This document shows positions 40,546-41,200 of a stretch of DNA of 41,200 nt, piece after piece (position 1 is the first letter of the stretch; each line of letters opens with the position of its first letter). Origin of the DNA: Lachnospiraceae bacterium (GTDB taxonomy: Bacteria; Bacillota; Clostridia; Lachnospirales; Lachnospiraceae); the NCBI GenBank assembly GCA_017622505.1, contig JAGAQZ010000087.1:1-41200 (forward strand). The letters run 5' to 3'. Under the pieces are notes generated by a model, which was given only the letters and a program-made list of their open reading frames with translations, had not been told where the DNA came from and did not search any database. The position numbers and the translations under genes were made by a program.

Positions 40546-41200
40546 CTAAAACGACTTTATAATTGCATCTGCTAATCCTTCTATATTATCTTCTTCTACC
40601 TTCAAATGCACGTCCGCCAAGTTTACATAAATCGGATATCTTATTTCATACAACTTCTGCATTTTATCCATATTTCCGGACAAAGGCCGGCCATCGGTCG
40701 CAAGTTTACATAACTCTCTATCGAGATATACAATCAAGCTGTTCTGCATCATTGCATCCCTATTTTCTTCACGTAAAATACTTCCGCCACCGGTAGCAAT
40801 TACAAGGCTCTTTTCCTTGGCAAATTCTTTTACCACACGGCTCTCCGCATCGCGGAATGCCACCTCGCCAAACTGCTCGATATATGCACCGGCAAGCATA
40901 CCCTCTTTCTTGGCAAATTCTTCGTCGGTATCCACAAAGGTTCTGCCGAGTTTCTCCGCCAAAGCCTTACCTACGGTAGACTTACCGCTTCCCGGCATAC
41001 CGATTAGTACAATGTTGCGCACCTGCGCTTCGATATCCGCAATGACCTGTTTTAGCAGAACTTCATCACCGGGCTTTACTTTAGGCTCCTCATTATAAAA
41101 ATAACGTTGTGCGAAATACGCCTGGGCCACCAGCATCGGTAAGCCGTTGACATATTTTAAGCCCTTCTTCTTTGCCTGCAAAGTAAGCGCCGTAAGCAAA
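40546..41200 (-). CDS. aroK: Shikimate dehydrogenase-shikimate kinase fusion, C-terminal part (cut by window edge)
   Basis: The visible 217 residues end a longer protein; the frame is open to the window edge. The last ~150 residues are shikimate kinase, which phosphorylates shikimate at O3: Walker A GMPGSGKST (67-75), DTDEEF (90-95), FRDAES (115-120), ATGGGS (135-140) and DGRPL (169-173). The stretch before it, KYVNGLPMLVAQAYFAQRY (15-33), matches the C-terminal NGLxMLVxQA helix of shikimate dehydrogenase (AroE), so this is most likely an AroE-AroK fusion. The residue I number 1 is an internal TTG codon rather than a proven start. aroQ follows on the same strand. The last base of the window is not resolved into a codon. 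Numbering is from 41199. Confidence 0.9.
   Translation of the reverse strand, partial: LLTALTLQAKKKGLKYVNGLPMLVAQAYFAQRYFYNEEPKVKPGDEVLLKQVIADIEAQVRNIVLIGMPGSGKSTVGKALAEKLGRTFVDTDEEFAKKEGMLAGAYIEQFGEVAFRDAESRVVKEFAKEKSLVIATGGGSILREENRDAMMQNSLIVYLDRELCKLATDGRPLSGNMDKMQKLYEIRYPIYVNLADVHLKVEEDNIEGLADAIIKSF
40621..40630 (+). repeat. GTTTACATAA copy 11
   Basis: In the aroK region, read as Tyr-Val-Asn of IYVNLA. The only copy followed by a purine. Confidence 0.7.
40704..40713 (+). repeat. GTTTACATAA copy 12
   Basis: In the aroK region, read as Leu-Cys-Lys of RELCKLAT, 83 bp from copy 11. Flanks GCAA and CT match copy 3. Confidence 0.7.

Noticed and set aside
5805..40713. Repeated peptide LCKLA in RfbG, the aldolase and shikimate kinase as a shared protein motif
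   Set aside because: The same DNA 10-mer also appears in the Tyr-Val-Asn frame and between genes, so the repeat is at DNA level and the peptide is a by-product.
1020..40713. GTTTACATAA as DnaA box, Spo0A box, CodY or CcpA site
   Set aside because: It does not match the known consensus sequences, and eleven of twelve copies are inside coding regions of unrelated genes.
1..41200. Insertion sequences, prophage, CRISPR array or tRNA genes
   Set aside because: No transposase, integrase, phage, cas gene, spaced direct repeat or cloverleaf was found on either strand.

Overview
The window looks like chromosomal DNA of a low-GC, Gram-positive anaerobe, most likely a Lachnospiraceae relative. The assignment is inferred from AT-rich codon use, strong GGAGG-type ribosome sites, YerC and DUF1836 proteins, an apparent AroE-AroK fusion and an intracellular GH9 enzyme. 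No mobile element, CRISPR array, tRNA or rRNA gene was seen. Coding is dense. Nearly everything between about 0.4 and 34.6 kb lies on the minus strand, and only one gene inside that block points the other way.

Layout, left to right. (1) 31-360: rpsT (S20) on the plus strand with its terminator. (2) 432-4857, minus: a cytosolic GH9 glycosidase, a membrane diguanylate cyclase and a polytopic membrane protein. (3) 4888-7571, minus: CDP-glucose 4,6-dehydratase (rfbG), glucose-1-phosphate cytidylyltransferase (rfbF) and a paralogue of rfbF with an altered active site. (4) 7603-25601: a surface-polysaccharide block with an ABC flippase, eleven glycosyltransferase-type proteins (GT2, GT4, GT32-like, CDP-glycerol-transferase-like, dolichol-P-mannose-synthase-like), WecB, an acyltransferase, two related SDR enzymes flanking a C-methyltransferase-type protein, and one oppositely oriented GT2 gene (21810-22535). 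(5) 25634-30559: a thiamine-diphosphate enzyme, a two-domain DRE-TIM aldolase and RfbH (CDP-6-deoxy-4-keto-glucose 3-dehydrase). (6) 30581-34614: a UDP-galactopyranose-mutase-like flavoprotein with a roughly 560-residue disordered tail, and a DUF1836 regulator with a charged repeat tail and a good promoter. (7) 34912-41200: yerC (plus), a degenerate LytM protein, an ABC-2 exporter (ATPase and two permeases), an AraC regulator, aroQ, and the C-terminal part of an AroE-AroK fusion cut by the window edge.

How it fits together (inference). RfbF, RfbG and RfbH would make a CDP-3,6-dideoxy-4-ketohexose. The thiamine-diphosphate enzyme resembles the acetolactate-synthase family to which YerE of yersiniose biosynthesis belongs, so it could add a carbon branch at C4. 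The aldolase next to it could supply or process an unusual 2-keto acid, and the SDRs and methyltransferase could finish the sugar. The glycosyltransferases would build it into a surface glycan. This is a candidate route to a branched-chain deoxysugar, possibly a new one.

A second notable signal is a 10-bp sequence, GTTTACATAA, present twelve times and always in the same orientation. It occurs in two reading frames of unrelated genes and once between genes, and it is nearly absent from the glycosyltransferase block.
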